A DNA stretch of 64,000 nucleotides. Source: Leeuwenhoekiella polynyae. GTDB taxonomy: Bacteria; Bacteroidota; Bacteroidia; Flavobacteriales; Flavobacteriaceae. Position numbers and translations under genes: made by a program. The notes below the pieces were generated by a model, which saw only the letters and a program-made list of their open reading frames with translations, was not told the DNA's origin and made no database searches. Below are positions 17,674-26,254 of this stretch, one piece after another; the first letter of the stretch is position 1; the number at the start of each line of letters is the position of its first letter. The stretch spans positions 62,001-126,000 of the forward strand of contig NZ_QOVK01000007.1 in assembly GCF_004104075.1 (NCBI RefSeq), read 5' to 3'.

Positions 17674-19620
17674 ATGATCCAAGTTACTTTGCCAGACGGC
17701 AGCGTAAAAGAATTTGAAAGCGGAGCAACACCTTTTGATGTTGCAAACAGTATAAGTGCAGGACTTGCGCGTAATGTTATTTCTGCGAAATACAATAAGC
17801 AAACCATAGAAATAACGACCCCACTTACCGAGGACGGTTCTTTGGTATTGTACACTTGGAATGATGATGAAGGTAAAAAAGCATTCTGGCACTCTTCTGC
17901 TCACATTTTAGCGCAAGCTTTAGAAGAATTATATCCATGGGTTAAACTAACCATTGGACCGGCCATTGATAAAGGGTTTTACTATGATGTAGATCTTGGT
18001 GATCGCTCGTTAAGCGAGAATGACTTCAAAAAGATCGAAGATAAAATGCTTGAAATTGCCCGAGGAAAACATGAGTTTTCTATGCGTAGCGTTTCTAAAG
18101 CAGATGCTCTCGAACTTTACAAAAAACAAGAAAATCCATACAAGGTTGAATTGATAGAAAACCTTGAGGACGGCACAATCACCTTTTGCGACCACGATAC
18201 GTTTACAGATTTATGTCGAGGTGGACACTTACCCAATACCGGTTTTGTAAAAGCAGTTAAGTTGATGAGTGTTGCAGGGGCTTACTGGCGCGGTGATGAA
18301 AACAAACCACAACTTACACGTGTTTACGGTATTTCATTCCCAAAACAAAAAGACTTAAAAGAATATTTAGAGCTTCTTGAAGAAGCTAAAAAGAGAGACC
18401 ATAGAAAATTAGGAAAAGAACTTCAGTTGTTTACTTTTTCTCAAAAAGTAGGTCAAGGTCTGCCATTATGGCTGCCTAATGGTGCCGCTTTGCGCGAACG
18501 CTTAGAGAACTTTTTAAAAGCTGCTCAGAAAAAAGCAGGATATGAGATGGTGGTTTCGCCACATATTGGTCAAAAAGAGTTATACGTGACTTCTGGTCAC
18601 TATGCCAAATATGGTGAAGACAGTTTTCAGCCTATAACTACTCCTGCGGAAGGCGAAGAGTTCTTATTAAAACCTATGAACTGTCCGCATCACTGTGAGA
18701 TTTACAATGCAAATCAATGGAGTTATCGTGATTTACCAAAGCGTTTTGCAGAATTCGGAACGGTTTATCGTTATGAACAAAGCGGTGAACTTCACGGACT
18801 TACACGTGTGCGTGGGTTTACTCAAGATGATGCACACATCTTTTGCACTCCAGATCAGCTCGATGAAGAATTTATGAAAGTAATAGACCTGGTACTTTAT
18901 GTATTTGGTTCTTTAGGTTTTGAAAACTTTACAGCTCAGGTTTCGTTAAGAGATCCTGAAAACAAAGAGAAATACATCGGTTCTGATGAAAACTGGGCAA
19001 AAGCCGAAAACGCAATTATAAATGCAGCAAAAGCTAAAAATCTTAACTATGTTGTAGAAACTGGGGAAGCCGCTTTTTACGGCCCTAAGCTAGACTTTAT
19101 GGTAAAAGATGCATTAGGTCGCAGCTGGCAGTTAGGAACAATTCAGGTAGATTATAACCTTCCTGAGCGTTTTGAACTGACGTATAAAGGCAGTGATAAT
19201 GAGGAGCATCGCCCGGTTATGATACACCGTGCACCCTTTGGAAGTATGGAGCGTTTTGTTGCTATTTTATTAGAACATACCGGCGGAAACTTCCCGTTGT
19301 GGCTTATGCCAGTACAAGCCAGTGTGTTAACACTCAGTGAAAACTATGAGAATTACGCACAAAATGTATTAACTTTGCTCGAAAATAACGAAGTTCGCGC
19401 CACGATAGATGATCGTGGAGAAACCATGGGAAGGAAGATCAGAGAAGCAGAAATGCAAAAAACTCCTTTCATGCTCATAATTGGTGAAAAAGAATCCAAT
19501 GATGGTACGGTTTCTGTACGTAAACACGGTGGAGAGGATTTAGGAACGATGACAGTTGCAGAATTTGCAGAAATCATCAATACTGAAATCTCCAAGACAT
19601 TAAAGAAATTTGAAGTTTAA
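17674..19620 (+). CDS. thrS: Threonine--tRNA ligase
   Basis: A 648-residue class II synthetase charging tRNA-Thr. Domain order: TGS (1-62, [14 protein letters not shown]), editing domain with the HSSAH motif (His73, His77) and [10 protein letters not shown], class II catalytic core with the zinc-ligand motif [10 protein letters not shown], motif 3 ([11 protein letters not shown]) and the C-terminal anticodon-binding domain ([13 protein letters not shown] to the end). Full normal length. First gene of thrS-infC-rpmI-rplT, the same order as in Escherichia coli. Confidence 0.98.
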   Translation: MIQVTLPDGSVKEFESGATPFDVANSISAGLARNVISAKYNKQTIEITTPLTEDGSLVLYTWNDDEGKKAFWHSSAHILAQALEELYPWVKLTIGPAIDKGFYYDVDLGDRSLSENDFKKIEDKMLEIARGKHEFSMRSVSKADALELYKKQENPYKVELIENLEDGTITFCDHDTFTDLCRGGHLPNTGFVKAVKLMSVAGAYWRGDENKPQLTRVYGISFPKQKDLKEYLELLEEAKKRDHRKLGKELQLFTFSQKVGQGLPLWLPNGAALRERLENFLKAAQKKAGYEMVVSPHIGQKELYVTSGHYAKYGEDSFQPITTPAEGEEFLLKPMNCPHHCEIYNANQWSYRDLPKRFAEFGTVYRYEQSGELHGLTRVRGFTQDDAHIFCTPDQLDEEFMKVIDLVLYVFGSLGFENFTAQVSLRDPENKEKYIGSDENWAKAENAIINAAKAKNLNYVVETGEAAFYGPKLDFMVKDALGRSWQLGTIQVDYNLPERFELTYKGSDNEEHRPVMIHRAPFGSMERFVAILLEHTGGNFPLWLMPVQASVLTLSENYENYAQNVLTLLENNEVRATIDDRGETMGRKIREAEMQKTPFMLIIGEKESNDGTVSVRKHGGEDLGTMTVAEFAEIINTEISKTLKKFEV

Positions 19621-19636
19621 TTAAAATTATATAGCC

Positions 19637-20194
19637 ATAGCAATACGTAGAAAAAGATCAAGAGGACCGGCAAGAGTCCAGAAGACAGACCAACACAATA
19701 TCAACCAAAAAATTCGTGCTCGTGAAGTACGCCTTGTAGGTGATAATGTAGAAATGGGGATATACCCTACTAGCAAAGCACTTGACATCGCTCAAGAGCA
19801 AGAACTAGACTTAGTAGAGATCTCTCCTAATGCAGAACCACCTGTTTGTAAGGTGATGGATTATAAGAAATTTGTTTACGAACAAAAGAAGCGTGAAAAA
19901 GCAATAAAAGCTAAAGCGTCTAAAGTTGTCGTTAAAGAAATTAGATTTGGTCCTAACACAGATGATCACGACTACGAGTTTAAAAAGAAACATGCTCTAA
20001 AGTTTCTTGAAGAAGGAGCAAAGTTAAAAGCTTATGTTTTCTTTAAAGGGCGTTCAATTATTTACAAAGATCAAGGTCAGATTTTGCTACTTCGCTTAGC
20101 GCAAGATCTTGAAGAGTATGGTAAAGTTGAGCAGATGCCTAAATTAGAAGGGAAACGTATGATTATGTTTCTTGCACCTAAGAAAACAAAATAA
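19637..20194 (+). CDS. infC: Translation initiation factor IF-3 (non-canonical AUA start)
   Basis: A 185-residue IF-3: N-terminal domain with [16 protein letters not shown], linker rich in Lys, and C-terminal domain [14 protein letters not shown] ... MIMFLAPKK. The frame has an in-frame stop at 19622 and no ATG, GTG or TTG before codon 40 (ATG at 19754), yet IF-3 needs the residues in between. The family's usual MAIR N-terminus is encoded at 19637 as ATA-GCA-ATA-CGT, so ATA at 19637 is the best start; ATA at 19631 is an alternative. In E. coli infC starts at AUU, and IF-3 represses its own mRNA by rejecting that codon; the same logic probably applies here. It lies 16 bases after thrS. Confidence 0.93.
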   Translation: MAIRRKRSRGPARVQKTDQHNINQKIRAREVRLVGDNVEMGIYPTSKALDIAQEQELDLVEISPNAEPPVCKVMDYKKFVYEQKKREKAIKAKASKVVVKEIRFGPNTDDHDYEFKKKHALKFLEEGAKLKAYVFFKGRSIIYKDQGQILLLRLAQDLEEYGKVEQMPKLEGKRMIMFLAPKKTK

Positions 20195-20250
20195 AAGTCT
20201 AATAGACTTTTTAAAATATAAATCCCGACCTTTTTTAAAAGGCCGGGATT
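20194..20250 (+). terminator. Hairpins between infC and rpmI (attenuator or partial terminator)
   Basis: A small 7-bp hairpin (20194-20210) is followed by a strong GC-rich one (20221-20250; stem AATCCCG/CGGGATT extended by CCTTTT/AAAAGG) and GTTTT. The position inside the thrS-rplT cluster suggests partial termination or RNA processing, unless rpmI has its own promoter. Confidence 0.6.
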
Positions 20251-20313
20251 GTTTTGATAGTAAAAAATCAAGACAAACAGTAATAAGCGGAATAATTAAA
20301 TAAACTAGGAATT

Positions 20314-20511
20314 ATGCCTAAAATGAAAACAAAAGGCAGTGCTAAAAAGCGTTTTAAGCTTACAGGTACTGGTAAAATCAAAAGAAAGCACGCGTTTAAG
20401 AGTCACATCTTGACTAAAAAGTCTAAGAAACGTAAGCTAGCGTTAACTCACGATACTTTGGTACACAAAGCTGACGAGAATAACGTGAAAATTATGTTAC
20501 GTCTTAAATAG
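20314..20511 (+). CDS. rpmI: 50S ribosomal protein L35
   Basis: A 65-residue, very basic protein with the L35 pattern [20 protein letters not shown] and the later [13 protein letters not shown]. It belongs to the large subunit. Between infC and rplT as in most bacteria, but separated from infC by a hairpin-rich 119-base gap. Confidence 0.98.
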   Translation: MPKMKTKGSAKKRFKLTGTGKIKRKHAFKSHILTKKSKKRKLALTHDTLVHKADENNVKIMLRLK

Positions 20512-20620
20512 GAACGTAACCGGTTCAATTATTTTATAAACCCTGGAGTTGGGCAAAACGAAAATATAAGAGTTTTAAAAGTGGTGCTTGTCACCCGCCT
20601 GCTACAAAAACAATTAAATT
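20512..20620 (+). other. rpmI-rplT intergenic region, possible L20 regulatory leader
   Basis: This 109-base gap is unusually long for a ribosomal operon. It includes CCTGGAGTTGGGC and a short hairpin candidate GGTG-CTTGT-CACC near 20583-20595. L20 controls its own operon through an mRNA structure in other phyla; whether this element does so is inference. Confidence 0.3.
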
Positions 20621-20965
20621 ATGCCAAGATCAGTAAATTCAGTTGCTTCTAGAGCCCGTAGAAAAAAGGTGATGAAGCAAGCCAAAGGTTACTTTGGAAG
20701 ACGTAAAAACGTCTACACAGTTGCAAAAAATGCGGTTGAAAAGGCTATGCTTTATGCATACCGTGACCGTCGTCAAAAGAAAAGAAACTTCCGTGCACTA
20801 TGGATTACTCGTATTAATGCGGGTGCTCGCATGCATGGGATGTCTTATTCACAGTTTATGGGCAAAGTTAAAGCTGCAAACATCGAACTTAACCGTAAGG
20901 TATTAGCAGATTTAGCAATGAATCACCCAGAAGCTTTTGAAGCAATCGTAAGTAAAGTAAAATAA
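20621..20965 (+). CDS. rplT: 50S ribosomal protein L20
   Basis: A 114-residue basic protein: [20 protein letters not shown], then [20 protein letters not shown] and the globular end [17 protein letters not shown]. It binds 23S rRNA early in 50S assembly and, in studied bacteria, represses rpmI-rplT. Normal length. Followed by a bidirectional terminator. Confidence 0.98.
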   Translation: MPRSVNSVASRARRKKVMKQAKGYFGRRKNVYTVAKNAVEKAMLYAYRDRRQKKRNFRALWITRINAGARMHGMSYSQFMGKVKAANIELNRKVLADLAMNHPEAFEAIVSKVK

Positions 20966-21005
20966 GGCTAACGCCTAATTAATTAACAATACTCCGCTTA
21001 TAAAC

Positions 21006-21035
21006 AAAAAGCCCGATCGTTTAATCGGGCTTTTT
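21006..21035. terminator. Bidirectional terminator between rplT and the OsmC gene
   Basis: AAAAAGCCCGAT and ATCGGGCTTTTT form a perfect 12-bp stem around a 6-nt loop. With A and T runs on both sides it can stop transcription from both convergent operons. Confidence 0.9.
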
Positions 21036-21052
21036 CATTTTATGCTACATAA

Positions 21053-21457
21053 CTACTTCCAATTAAAGATTACCGCTTTTTCCATATCAGGATGCAGACT
21101 ATTTAATACAGGACACGTTTTGGCTGTGTTTTCAAGAATCTTTCGGTCTTTATCGTTATGAACTCCTTGCAAGTTTAATTCAATTTCTATACGAGCGATT
21201 CTGCGGGGTTCTGCATTCATAATTTTAGTCACAGATGCTGTTGAACCTTTAAGTTCTACTCCGTCTAATTGGGCTGCTTTTATACCCATTACTGTAAGCA
21301 TACAACTCGCTAATGCAGTAGCTACTGTATCTGTAGGAGAAAAAGCTTCTCCCTTACCATTGTTGTCAGTTGGAGCATCCGTAATAAATTTATCCCCAGA
21401 TTTGAGATGCTCCCATTCCGTTCTTAGATCACCTAAATAAACAACTCTACTAGTCAT
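21053..21457 (-). CDS. OsmC-family peroxiredoxin-like protein
   Basis: A 134-residue protein of the OsmC/Ohr superfamily, which reduces organic hydroperoxides. The two redox-active cysteines are in place: Cys52 in TALASCMLTVMGI and Cys115 in AKTCPVLNSLHPDM. Without the Ohr-specific surroundings it fits the general OsmC branch. No signal peptide. It starts 3 bases after the stop of the LysM protein gene, so the two are co-transcribed, though a functional link is not obvious. Confidence 0.9.
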   Translation of the reverse strand: MTSRVVYLGDLRTEWEHLKSGDKFITDAPTDNNGKGEAFSPTDTVATALASCMLTVMGIKAAQLDGVELKGSTASVTKIMNAEPRRIARIEIELNLQGVHNDKDRKILENTAKTCPVLNSLHPDMEKAVIFNWK

Positions 21458-21460
21458 ATT

Positions 21461-23440
21461 TTAATCTTTTAAAAATAAAGACGATGAAGATTCAGCCGGA
21501 ATCTCAACTACTATTTCTTCCAGATCCTGACCATATTTTAAAATATATGCAGCTGTATTAAAATACCCTGCTGATACCGGATCCTGAATATAATTAAATT
21601 TATTCTCAACATACTCAGTACTGTATCCTGCATCTGCTGCATCATATAAACTTTCTGATGCGGCTAATCGCAATAAAGTATCAAAAGTTATGTCATAACC
21701 TCTTACCGCATAACTGCTAGGAATATAACCGTATTTTCTTTCGTAAGCTTCAATAAACGACTTCTGACCAGCCCCATAAGCTCTGTCTACAGAAGGAAAG
21801 TGAAAGTTCAACTTCATCAGTGTAATATTAGAAACATCATCACTTTCATAAGCTGAACCCTTATTGGTAGTCATCAAGGTGATCTTTCTATTTTCTGATA
21901 TTTGTGTTGATAAACTCGTCGTTACATTACTAATTAAAGCAATATCGTTAGTCTCAAGAATCACCCAATTATCTATAGTTTGAGATAATTTTGCCGTAAG
22001 ATCACTAGCTCTCAAATACGAGCCATTATCTGATGATTTAGGAAATACAACCTTAGCATCAGGATACATGGCTAAAACCTCATTCTTAATACTCTGGTTT
22101 TTTGAATCAGCTATAACAACTATATTCTTGCCTTTACCCTGTAATTTTATGTACCGAAGCATTTCTTGTTTTAAAATCTCATCATCTGGTCTTGACTGAA
22201 ACATATTAGAACTCATCGCTACATTAGGAACAATTGGAGATACAACTGGAATAGAACGACCTTTAAGAAGCTGACTTGCCTTTTCTACGTTTGAAGTTAG
22301 AAGCGGGCCCACAACAGCATTCATTTTTGAAAAGTCATTGCTGTTGATTAGATTTTCAATTTTACGATCATTCCCCGCTTTACCATCTCCTCGAGCATAT
22401 TGTGTATCGTAGACATAAAGATTTGAAGAAATACCTAAAGCTTTAGCAGAATCTATCGCCATAAGAGCTCCGCTGTAAAAGTCTAAGGCGATATTCATTA
22501 CACGATCTTTTTTAATCACAGATTTACGCACATCAGCCGTATCAATTTCTGTTTTACCTAGATTAAAAGGAAGCATCAACGCAATATTCTTGGTTGACCT
22601 GTTTGTCAAATTATCAGCAAGCTTTATTGCACCACCGTTTACAGTTACAGCTGTTTCGGAACCCAATTTAGATTTAGGTAATTTGAGAATCATTCCACTT
22701 TTAAGACCATCTTCAAGAGCGGGATTAAGCGTTATCAATTCTGCTTTTGTCATATCCCATCTTTGGGTTAGTCTAAACAAGTTTTCTTTTGGCTTTACCT
22801 CATAAAATCCAAATATACTGTCTTCTAAAACAGCATCTTTTGCATAAGATTTATCCGGCACATTGATAATATCACCTATCTGCAAACCATCTTCTATACC
22901 AGGATTCATCATCTCAAGTTCTGCTATGGTAATTCCATACATTGAAGCTAAACCATATTTAGTTTCTTTAGGCTTAACGATATGTTTTCTATTAGTAACA
23001 GCAGGTTTAGCCGTCTCATCAACCACTACTGTTTCGGTATTAGGAAGTTTTACGATCTCACCATTTCTCAATTCGGCACTATACAAATGCTTATTATAGC
23101 GTTTTATCTCAGATTCTGAAATATTATATTTTTTTGAAAGACTATACAAGGTCTCCCCTTTTGCAACTGTATGCAATATATATTTACCATCAGCACTTAT
23201 TTCTGAACCACCAGGAACAGATTTACCTCCCGGAAGGATAAGCACCAATCCCGGATAAAGATTTCCCTTAGCTTCAGGATTTAAGCGATAAATCTCATAA
23301 ACGGTGACATTATACTTATTAGCAATACTGGAAACAGTCTCGCCATCGCGCACCTGATGACTTGCATATTTTTGTTGACCTATACTTGAACAACTGAATA
23401 CAACAAATATAAAAACGAATAAAATGGTGATGTTTTTCAT
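21461..23440 (-). CDS. LysM-repeat lipoprotein fused to a periplasmic-binding-protein-like domain
   Basis: A 659-residue protein. The signal (MKNITILFVFIFVVFSCSS) has a plausible lipobox Cys17. Four LysM units follow, at ~27-71, 88-133, 153-196 and 212-256, each with the pattern GETxxSIAxKYxV...LxPGxxLxLP. From ~285 onward the sequence resembles type I periplasmic substrate-binding proteins (starts NIALMLPFNLGKT; GPLLTSNVEKASQLL). LysM binds peptidoglycan, so the protein probably anchors a ligand-sensing domain to the cell wall. No ABC permease is nearby. It lies downstream of guaA, separated by a strong hairpin. Confidence 0.85.
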   Translation of the reverse strand: MKNITILFVFIFVVFSCSSIGQQKYASHQVRDGETVSSIANKYNVTVYEIYRLNPEAKGNLYPGLVLILPGGKSVPGGSEISADGKYILHTVAKGETLYSLSKKYNISESEIKRYNKHLYSAELRNGEIVKLPNTETVVVDETAKPAVTNRKHIVKPKETKYGLASMYGITIAELEMMNPGIEDGLQIGDIINVPDKSYAKDAVLEDSIFGFYEVKPKENLFRLTQRWDMTKAELITLNPALEDGLKSGMILKLPKSKLGSETAVTVNGGAIKLADNLTNRSTKNIALMLPFNLGKTEIDTADVRKSVIKKDRVMNIALDFYSGALMAIDSAKALGISSNLYVYDTQYARGDGKAGNDRKIENLINSNDFSKMNAVVGPLLTSNVEKASQLLKGRSIPVVSPIVPNVAMSSNMFQSRPDDEILKQEMLRYIKLQGKGKNIVVIADSKNQSIKNEVLAMYPDAKVVFPKSSDNGSYLRASDLTAKLSQTIDNWVILETNDIALISNVTTSLSTQISENRKITLMTTNKGSAYESDDVSNITLMKLNFHFPSVDRAYGAGQKSFIEAYERKYGYIPSSYAVRGYDITFDTLLRLAASESLYDAADAGYSTEYVENKFNYIQDPVSAGYFNTAAYILKYGQDLEEIVVEIPAESSSSLFLKD

Positions 23441-23454
23441 TGTGGTTATTTTTT

Positions 23455-23490
23455 AAACCAATACCTCATAAAACTATGAGGTATTGGTTT
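23455..23490 (-). terminator. Perfect 16-bp hairpin between guaA and the LysM gene
   Basis: Arms 23455-23470 and 23475-23490 are fully complementary with a 4-nt loop. It lies 31 bases after the guaA stop and 14 bases before the LysM start. The T-tract is limited to the stem end GGTTT, so termination may be partial and the structure may set the downstream expression level. Confidence 0.65.
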
Positions 23491-23521
23491 GAAAATGATT
23501 TTGTAAAATTAAAAATTCAGT

Positions 23522-25054
23522 TTATTCCCACTCAATAGTTGCCGGTGGTTTTGAACTGATGTCATAGACTACTCTATTAACGCCTTTAACCTTATTTATT
23601 ATATCATTTGAGGTCTTTTGCAGAAAATTATAAGGAAGGTTTACCCAATCTGCAGTCATACCATCTGTACTTTCTACAGCTCTAAGTGCAACACATTTCT
23701 CATAAGTACGCTCATCTCCCATCACACCGACTGAATCAACTGGTAATAACATAGCGCCAGCCTGCCAAACCTGATCATAAAGACCCCATTCACGCAAACC
23801 GTTAATAAAGATCGCATCAACTTCTTGAAGAATACGCACTTTTTCTGGTGTGATATCTCCCAAAATTCTAATCGCAAGCCCAGGTCCAGGGAATGGATGT
23901 CTACCCAATAAAGTTGGACTCATATCCATACTGGCACCTACACGCCTTACTTCATCTTTAAAAAGCATACGAAGCGGCTCTACCACTTTAAGCTTCATAA
24001 AATCTGGTAAACCACCTACATTATGATGTGATTTTATAGTTGCTGAAGGACCTCCTGTTGCAGAAACAGATTCTATAACATCAGGATAAATTGTTCCTTG
24101 CGCCAACCATTTAGCATCTTCTACCATATGCGCTTCATCATCAAAAACTTCGATAAAGACACGACCTATAGTTTTTCTTTTTTCTTCTGGATCACTTTTA
24201 CCGGCAAGAGCGTCTAGAAAACGTGCCGAAGCATCAACCCCTTTCACGTTTAGGCCCATTCCCTCATATTGTTTCAACACATCGTGAAACTCGTTTTTAC
24301 GAAGCAAACCGTTATTTACAAAAATACAGTGTAGATTTTTTCCTATGGCTTTATGCAGTAACATCGCAGCTACAGAGCTGTCAACACCTCCAGAAAGGCC
24401 AAGAATTACTTTGTCTGTACCTATTTTCTTTTTTAATTCTGCAACTGTAGTGTCTACAAAAGTATCTGGAGTCCAGCTTTGTTCAACTTTTGCGATATTG
24501 ATTAAGAAATTCTCTAATATTTTTTTTCCATCTGTTGAATGATAGACCTCAGGGTGAAACTGAATTGCATACGTCTCTTCACCACCTATACGATATGCTG
24601 CATTTTCTACATCGTGCGTACTGGCTAATCTCACAGAGCCTTCCGGCAGAGCCTTTATCGTATCACTGTGACTCATCCACACCTGGCTACCTACTTCTAC
24701 ACCCTCAAAAAACGGTTCACTCTCCTTTATCATCGAAAGATTTGCCCGCCCATACTCACGGGTATTAGACTGACCAACTTCTCCTCCATGGAAATGAGCC
24801 AGATATTGTGCCCCATAGCAAACACCTAGTAAAGGCTTTACACCTCGTATCTTAGAAAGATCTGGATGCGGCGCATTTTCAGCACGAACTGATGATGGAG
24901 ATCCGGAAAGAATTACAGCTTTATAACTGTTTAAATCTTCAGGTAAATTATTAAATGGTTTTATTTCGCAGAAAATATTGAGTTCCCGTATGCGTCTTGC
25001 AATTAACTGGGTATACTGCGAACCGAAATCTAGAATGAGTACGTTATTTTGCAT
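23522..25054 (-). CDS. guaA: GMP synthase (glutamine-hydrolysing)
   Basis: A 510-residue two-part enzyme converting XMP to GMP. The class I glutamine amidotransferase half has [11 protein letters not shown] (nucleophile Cys79) and the His-Glu pair in [10 protein letters not shown]. The synthetase half has the PP-loop [11 protein letters not shown] near residue 220 and the C-terminal dimerisation domain ending [11 protein letters not shown]. The ATG at 25054 gives the family's usual [14 protein letters not shown]; the longer frame from 25069 adds five residues and overlaps a promoter core. guaB is in the same window at 34662, so both steps from IMP to GMP are present. Confidence 0.98.
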   Translation of the reverse strand: MQNNVLILDFGSQYTQLIARRIRELNIFCEIKPFNNLPEDLNSYKAVILSGSPSSVRAENAPHPDLSKIRGVKPLLGVCYGAQYLAHFHGGEVGQSNTREYGRANLSMIKESEPFFEGVEVGSQVWMSHSDTIKALPEGSVRLASTHDVENAAYRIGGEETYAIQFHPEVYHSTDGKKILENFLINIAKVEQSWTPDTFVDTTVAELKKKIGTDKVILGLSGGVDSSVAAMLLHKAIGKNLHCIFVNNGLLRKNEFHDVLKQYEGMGLNVKGVDASARFLDALAGKSDPEEKRKTIGRVFIEVFDDEAHMVEDAKWLAQGTIYPDVIESVSATGGPSATIKSHHNVGGLPDFMKLKVVEPLRMLFKDEVRRVGASMDMSPTLLGRHPFPGPGLAIRILGDITPEKVRILQEVDAIFINGLREWGLYDQVWQAGAMLLPVDSVGVMGDERTYEKCVALRAVESTDGMTADWVNLPYNFLQKTSNDIINKVKGVNRVVYDISSKPPATIEWE

Positions 25055-25057
25055 AGG

Positions 25058-25065
25058 CAAAAATA
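25058..25065 (-). promoter_or_regulatory. Candidate guaA promoter, -7 element adjoining the start codon
   Basis: On the minus strand TATTTTTG reads directly toward guaA and ends 3 bases before its ATG. Transcription would begin at or very near the start codon. The nearest TTTG (25094-25091) is 25 bases upstream, longer than usual, so this is tentative. Confidence 0.4.
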
Positions 25066-25451
25066 GCATTTCTATCTATTTTCAGTAAGTCAAAAATCAT
25101 TCTTATTTTCACATTTAATAAACAATTTTTAAGGGAGCAGAAAATTCACTTTACTACTTCAACTTCTTAAAATATATTAGAATTAATTTAAACTAAATTA
25201 GACATTTTACATCCTAAAATCGACTAAATGCTTCTATGTTGATATTTTAAAAAGTATCATCCTACACTAAATACAAACCACATACTATTAATCATTTACA
25301 TTTTTAATAATATAGTTAAGGATTTGATACTTATACACTCTAAATTTCTTAATAAGCTAATAATCAACTAAAAATATAATTATCAGCAATATATCAGAGT
25401 TTAATTTTTATATTTGAACAAATTAGATGTTCCCTAAACCTAATCTATAAA
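25066..25451. other. AT-rich intergenic region between guaA and the LexA-like gene
   Basis: About 385 bases with no coding frame of note between two divergent genes. It holds a -7 element for the regulator gene (25409-25416), a short inverted repeat TAGAT-N14-ATCTA (25424-25447) and imperfect dyads such as TGATATTTT/AAAAGTATCA (around 25238-25257). The rest shows nothing I can interpret. Confidence 0.5.
25409..25416 (+). promoter_or_regulatory. Promoter -7 element of the LexA-like regulator gene
   Basis: TATATTTG, a full match to TAnnTTTG, lies 36 bases before the ATG. No clear TTTG at -33. The inverted repeat 25424-25447 lies just after the expected transcription start and could be an autoregulatory operator. 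Confidence 0.55.
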
Positions 25452-26186
25452 ATGTCTATATCAAAACAACTTAAAGCGCTCAGAGAAAAGACTTCTTTGT
25501 CTCAAAAGAAAGTTGCCGAAGAGCTCGGTATTACTCAAGGTGCCTATTCCTTAATTGAAAATGGGCAAAACTCTATCACTACAGAACATTTACTTACACT
25601 AAGCAGACTTTATAGTGTTCCTACAGATCGCATTTTAAAAGGCTCTCATAATTCTATAATGATGAGCTCTACAAATGGATTTGTACCACTTATCAACGTT
25701 GAAGCGAGAGCTGGTTTTATCGAAAATCGCGACAATGAACAGTGGATGTCTACTTTAGACATGTTTAAGCTTCCGGGTTATGAACCTGCTCAAGGTCAAA
25801 AACTTTTTGAAGTTGAAGGTGATAGCATGATGCCTACGCTAATGCACGGTGATATATTGATCACACAGCATACAGAAGACCTCTCTGAAATATTAGATGG
25901 TTCTGTGGCAGTTATAGTTACTACAAAATCTGTATTGACTAAACGTATTAAAAAAGACCTTCCTAACAATGCTATTATTTTAATTAGTGATAATAGCAAG
26001 TATGAGAGTATAAGCTATGATCTAGAAAATATTCTAGAAATCCTTATTGTAAGGGGTAAAATCACAAGTTCGCTCAATGTTGTAGACATGGATGCTAATA
26101 AGCGTGTACAGCATTTAGAGAACCAAGTTGATAAGTTACAAAGCGATATGAGTAAACTCATAGAGAAAATAAATAAACTGGTTTAA
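25452..26186 (+). CDS. XRE-type HTH regulator with S24 (LexA-like) autopeptidase domain
   Basis: A 244-residue regulator. Residues 1-62 form a Cro/CI-type helix-turn-helix (SQKKVAEELGITQGAYSLIENG). The S24 domain (~78-203) has the catalytic Ser125 in VEGDSMMPTL and Lys164 in VLTKRI, with an Ala87-Gly88 pair at the position of the self-cleavage bond. A C-terminal coiled coil (~215-244, QHLENQVDKLQ) may mediate oligomerisation. No prophage or SOS genes adjoin it, so it is likely a chromosomal stress regulator, not a phage repressor. RecA dependence cannot be judged from sequence. Confidence 0.9.
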   Translation: MSISKQLKALREKTSLSQKKVAEELGITQGAYSLIENGQNSITTEHLLTLSRLYSVPTDRILKGSHNSIMMSSTNGFVPLINVEARAGFIENRDNEQWMSTLDMFKLPGYEPAQGQKLFEVEGDSMMPTLMHGDILITQHTEDLSEILDGSVAVIVTTKSVLTKRIKKDLPNNAIILISDNSKYESISYDLENILEILIVRGKITSSLNVVDMDANKRVQHLENQVDKLQSDMSKLIEKINKLV

Positions 26187-26204
26187 AACCTCAGTTTTCT
26201 TCAA

Positions 26205-26235
26205 AAAAATCCGGTCTGAAATAGACCGGATTTTT
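26205..26235. terminator. Bidirectional terminator
   Basis: AAAAATCCGGTCT and AGACCGGATTTTT form a perfect 13-bp stem with a 5-nt loop between the convergent regulator and lipoprotein genes. Confidence 0.92.
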
Positions 26236-26254
26236 CATTTAATTTAAATCTTAA

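Noticed and set aside
25452-26186. Phage repressor marking a prophage.
   Set aside because: No integrase, structural or lysis genes flank it; neighbours are housekeeping genes on both sides.
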